From contig JAUWPK010000124.1 of assembly GCA_030611625.1 (NCBI GenBank), forward strand, positions 1 through 9,149: DNA of 9,149 nt, read 5' to 3'. This document shows, in pieces, positions 6,988-9,149 of the stretch. A model generated the notes under the pieces. That model made no database searches. It saw only the letters and a program-made list of their open reading frames with translations, and was not told where the DNA came from. Source of the stretch: Promethearchaeum sp. Lineage in GTDB: Archaea; Asgardarchaeota; Lokiarchaeia; Sigyniarchaeales; Promethearchaeaceae. The position numbers and the translations under genes were made by a program. Positions within the stretch are counted from its first letter, which is position 1. Every line of letters begins with the position of its first letter.

Positions 6988-7569
6988 ATGTCACAAACTG
7001 GTAAAGGATTAGTCGCATTTGCCTTGATTTTCGGTTTAATTGGAACCGGACTAGGAGGGTTTATGCTAGTGAAAGACTATGGATTAGTCGATGAAGTAAA
7101 TGAATTAAATAATAGGATAGAAGAATTAGAAGAAGAAGAAGATCCATATGTTGTTCCAAGAGCCCGAGTATATCGATTGGGATCTTATTCATTGGTTTCA
7201 GGCTATACTACAGTATTTGATTACACAAATACAAGTTACGATACGCATAACGCATTCAATTTGACATCGGATACTTATATTATCCCAGAAACAGGATTTT
7301 ATCAAGTAATCGCTCAATATTGCATTACTGTTGAGGATCAAGACTTCTTCAAAATTTATATCTATATTAATGGGTCTGTGCATGCATCTCGATTATATAC
7401 TGCTGCCTATCCTACGATTACATTTTCAGTCTCGATCACAGATATTGTGAACACAACCGTGGGAGACCTTATTACAATCTCCGCATATTCTTACAACGTT
7501 GGTGGTGTTTCACGGTCAGTGTATGGTATGGAAGCATATTCATTCTTTACTATCTCAAAACTTTTTTAG
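6988..7569 (+). CDS. Membrane-anchored C1q/TNF-like surface protein
   Basis: The 193-residue product has three parts. Residues about 8-28 form one hydrophobic helix with small residues (GLVAFALIFGLIGTGLGGF), acting as an uncleaved anchor. Residues 33-52 form a short acidic coiled coil (VDEVNELNNRIEELEEEEDP). Residues 57-193 form an all-beta domain with the C1q/TNF pattern: an initial ARVYRL strand, VFDYTNTSYDTHNAF, then YIIPETGFYQVIAQ, which matches the core Ft-P-x-x-G-x-Y element. IYINGS, VGDLITISA and a final aromatic strand SFFTISKL complete it. Such domains usually trimerise, and the coiled coil would suit a trimeric stalk. Four N-x-S/T sequons (N81, N91, N128, N155) lie in the beta domain and would fit an extracellular, N-glycosylated face. 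Its partner or ligand is unknown. It has its own promoter, and its stop overlaps the end of the convergent gene by 4 bp. The fold call is from pattern only. Confidence 0.82.
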   Translation: MSQTGKGLVAFALIFGLIGTGLGGFMLVKDYGLVDEVNELNNRIEELEEEEDPYVVPRARVYRLGSYSLVSGYTTVFDYTNTSYDTHNAFNLTSDTYIIPETGFYQVIAQYCITVEDQDFFKIYIYINGSVHASRLYTAAYPTITFSVSITDIVNTTVGDLITISAYSYNVGGVSRSVYGMEAYSFFTISKLF

Positions 7570-7820
7570 TGAAATGGATTTTTCCCGGTCATCATCTTGT
7601 ATAGAAACATCCAAACTAAAAGAGCAAATAAAGTAAAGAAGATTGCTAAAATTATACCAAACCATAAAGGCGAAAGAACCCAGATCCATTGCCAATTTAT
7701 TATACTGGTTAATTTCAATATCAAAAAGATAATAAAAACAATGGAAACTGCTGTAAACCATTTTTTTAATGGAAATCTACTTTTCTTCTTCTCATTCTTT
7801 ACTACTTCAGTATTGATCAT
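7566..7820 (-). CDS. Small two-helix membrane protein, Fragile-X-F type
   Basis: This 84-residue protein has a basic, Lys-rich N-terminus (residues 9-20), a first helix at about 22-38, and a second at about 53-75. Between them is the motif KLTSIINWQWIWVLSPLW (36-53). The K-L-T-x-x-I-x-W-x-W-x-W-V-L-x-P-L-W pattern is the hallmark of small proteins annotated as transmembrane Fragile-X-F, found in bacteria and phages. Their function is not known. The Lys-rich N-terminus suggests it faces the cytoplasm, with both helices returning it there. It begins 32 bp after the serine hydrolase stop on the same strand, so co-transcription is likely. No Shine-Dalgarno sequence is seen before its ATG. Its 3' end overlaps the convergent C1q-like gene by 4 bp. 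The open frames overlapping it on either strand are shadows. Confidence 0.75.
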   Translation of the reverse strand: MINTEVVKNEKKKSRFPLKKWFTAVSIVFIIFLILKLTSIINWQWIWVLSPLWFGIILAIFFTLFALLVWMFLYKMMTGKNPFH

Positions 7821-7852
7821 TTTTAGTCATTTTTTTCTATTTTTCTATTCAA

Positions 7853-9149
7853 TTATGATGAAATTTTATGGTAAACATAACGATCAATTGAAACAGAAAT
7901 TTTACCAGTTTTTTCATCTATTTCAAACTTAACATCTCCAAATGTTTTAGAAATTGAAGGAATCGAGAATGTTAGATTATCAAGATCTTTAGGCGCTAGT
8001 GGAAATGTTAAAGGACCTTGGTCACCTTCGACTTTCATCATTAAAACCAAATTCTCTTGATAAATTTCTGTGGAATATATATTTCGATATGTTTTATATT
8101 TTCCAGTTAGTTTTTTGATAATTCTTTTTGCTTTTAAAACTGGGGCTGCAATTTCAACATCTTTATCCTGCAAAATTGCAAAAGCAGCTCGAGTTATTGT
8201 ATTTGCAATACAAATTCCGTCATTTTCTCCAGCTATAATGTATAATTTCAAATCAGGAATCATAGCCACAAATCCAGACGAAACTCCAACGCTACCACCA
8301 TGATGAATTAGTGTTTTATCAAAAAAATCATCTTCTCTGATCCAGCCATAGCAATAATGTGGATCTTTCCCGTCCCCGTATGGAGTCGAAATAGCGGGGG
8401 TCCATAATTTTTCAATAGAAGACTTTGAAATGATTTGTTTATCTTTAAACTTACCTTCATTAACCAGCATTTCGAGATAGTTCTTTAGTTCATTTACTGA
8501 ACTTAAAATACCACCCGCTCCCCCAAGAAATGTATCATAAGGAAAAGGATTAGAGCGAATAGATTTTCCGTCTTTCGTTGGAGTATAACCGGTACAAGAG
8601 TCTTTTTTGGGATCTCTTTCAATATCCTTTTTGACATACGTACTTCGTGCCATTTCAAGCGGTTTAAAAATATTTTCCTTGATATACTCCGGAAATTTCA
8701 TATTTGATATTTGTTCGATAATTATTCTGAGTATTTCAAACATATCGTTGCAATAATAGAATTTTTCACCTGGTTTGTAAAGAATTTCATCCTTTGCATT
8801 ATTTACATGGCGTAAAAAATCGTTTTCACTTGAGAGTGGATAGATATTTTTATATTCTCCCATTTTTATAACAAAAGGATGAATGCATCCGTCTAATTCG
8901 GGGATACCTGATGAATGAGAAAGAATATTGTGAATTGTAATTGGTGCATCTTCAAAACCCAGTTCAAATCGAATGTATTTACTGACTGGTGCTTCTAATT
9001 CGATCTTTCCTTGCTCTACAAGCTGCATTATCGCTAATGCTGTAAATGATTTTGATATGCTCCCTATCCCAAAAAGAGTATCTGTTGTCATTGGAAGATT
9101 TTCTTCAAGATTTCTTGCCCCAAAGCCTTCTGAATAAACCTCTTTACCA
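7853..9149 (-). CDS. Serine beta-lactamase/penicillin-binding-protein family hydrolase (5' partial)
   Basis: The frame stays open past the ATG at 9091 to the window end, adding 19 residues that include VYSEGFGARNLEENLP, a typical strand and turn just ahead of the active site. The real start is therefore outside the window. Numbered from the internal Met at 9091, the catalytic S-x-x-K is S11-I-S-K14 in GIGSISKSFTA. The Y-x-N motif is Y113-C-N115 in PGEKFYYCND. The third motif is H264-G-G in LIHHGGSVGVSSGF. All are intact. After about residue 320 comes a beta-rich C-terminal domain (LTGKYKTY onward), as in many stand-alone esterase-like members with a lipocalin-like tail. The family includes D-Ala-D-Ala peptidases, esterases and beta-lactamases, so the sequence alone does not give the substrate. 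If the host is an archaeon without peptidoglycan, an esterase or peptidase role is more likely than cell-wall work. The small membrane protein follows 32 bp downstream. Confidence 0.92.
   Translation of the reverse strand, partial: GKEVYSEGFGARNLEENLPMTTDTLFGIGSISKSFTALAIMQLVEQGKIELEAPVSKYIRFELGFEDAPITIHNILSHSSGIPELDGCIHPFVIKMGEYKNIYPLSSENDFLRHVNNAKDEILYKPGEKFYYCNDMFEILRIIIEQISNMKFPEYIKENIFKPLEMARSTYVKKDIERDPKKDSCTGYTPTKDGKSIRSNPFPYDTFLGGAGGILSSVNELKNYLEMLVNEGKFKDKQIISKSSIEKLWTPAISTPYGDGKDPHYCYGWIREDDFFDKTLIHHGGSVGVSSGFVAMIPDLKLYIIAGENDGICIANTITRAAFAILQDKDVEIAAPVLKAKRIIKKLTGKYKTYRNIYSTEIYQENLVLMMKVEGDQGPLTFPLAPKDLDNLTFSIPSISKTFGDVKFEIDEKTGKISVSIDRYVYHKISS

Noticed and set aside
7198..7383. 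61-aa open frame on the minus strand
   Set aside because: It is antisense within the C1q-like gene and has no ribosome binding site or motif.
7555..7932. Plus-strand 111-aa and minus-strand 68-aa open frames
   Set aside because: They overlap the 84-aa membrane protein, whose two helices and W-rich motif identify the coding frame; the others are hydrophobic shadows of it.
8070..8303. 77-aa open frame on the plus strand
   Set aside because: It is antisense within the serine hydrolase, which carries all three active-site motifs.

Overview
The window is AT-rich (roughly one third G+C by eye), very densely coded (about 95%), and most likely archaeal. The strongest evidence is a class I archaeal-type CCA-adding tRNA nucleotidyltransferase on the minus strand. 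TATA-like boxes about 25 bases ahead of start codons that lack a Shine-Dalgarno sequence (leaderless-type promoters) and a GGTGA ribosome binding site on an operon-internal gene also fit an archaeon. A protein with a gelsolin-like N-terminal domain and a membrane-anchored C1q/TNF-like protein hint at an Asgard (Loki-like) archaeon. That placement is an inference, not proven by the sequence.

Layout. Positions 3-773 (+) hold the 3' part of a low-complexity, probably disordered protein with a 45-bp tandem repeat at the window edge and a C-terminal Cys cluster. It converges, with a 12-bp gap, on a two-gene minus-strand operon (3188 down to 786): an uncharacterised 302-aa protein with a gelsolin-like N-terminus, then cca. 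Divergent from that operon is a CxxCxxCC (YkgJ-type) metal-binding protein (3285-3872, +). Next come a single-chain transketolase (3990-5948, +) and a YjjU-type patatin-like hydrolase (5971-6843, +), spaced like an operon. A leaderless-type promoter then precedes a small surface protein (6988-7569, +) built of one membrane helix, a short coiled coil and a C1q-like beta domain. It converges, with a 4-bp overlap, on a second minus-strand pair (9149 down to 7566): a serine beta-lactamase/PBP-family hydrolase, cut at its N-terminus by the window end, followed by an 84-aa two-helix protein carrying the Fragile-X-F-type motif.

How the genes relate. This looks like a mosaic of housekeeping genes (tRNA 3' end maturation, non-oxidative pentose phosphate chemistry) and envelope or lipid-related genes (patatin-like hydrolase, surface C1q-like protein, serine hydrolase plus small membrane protein). 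I see no tRNA or rRNA gene, CRISPR array, transposase or integrase. No single multi-gene defence or biosynthetic system is evident. The least explained items are the gelsolin-like protein co-transcribed with cca and the C1q-like anchored protein.
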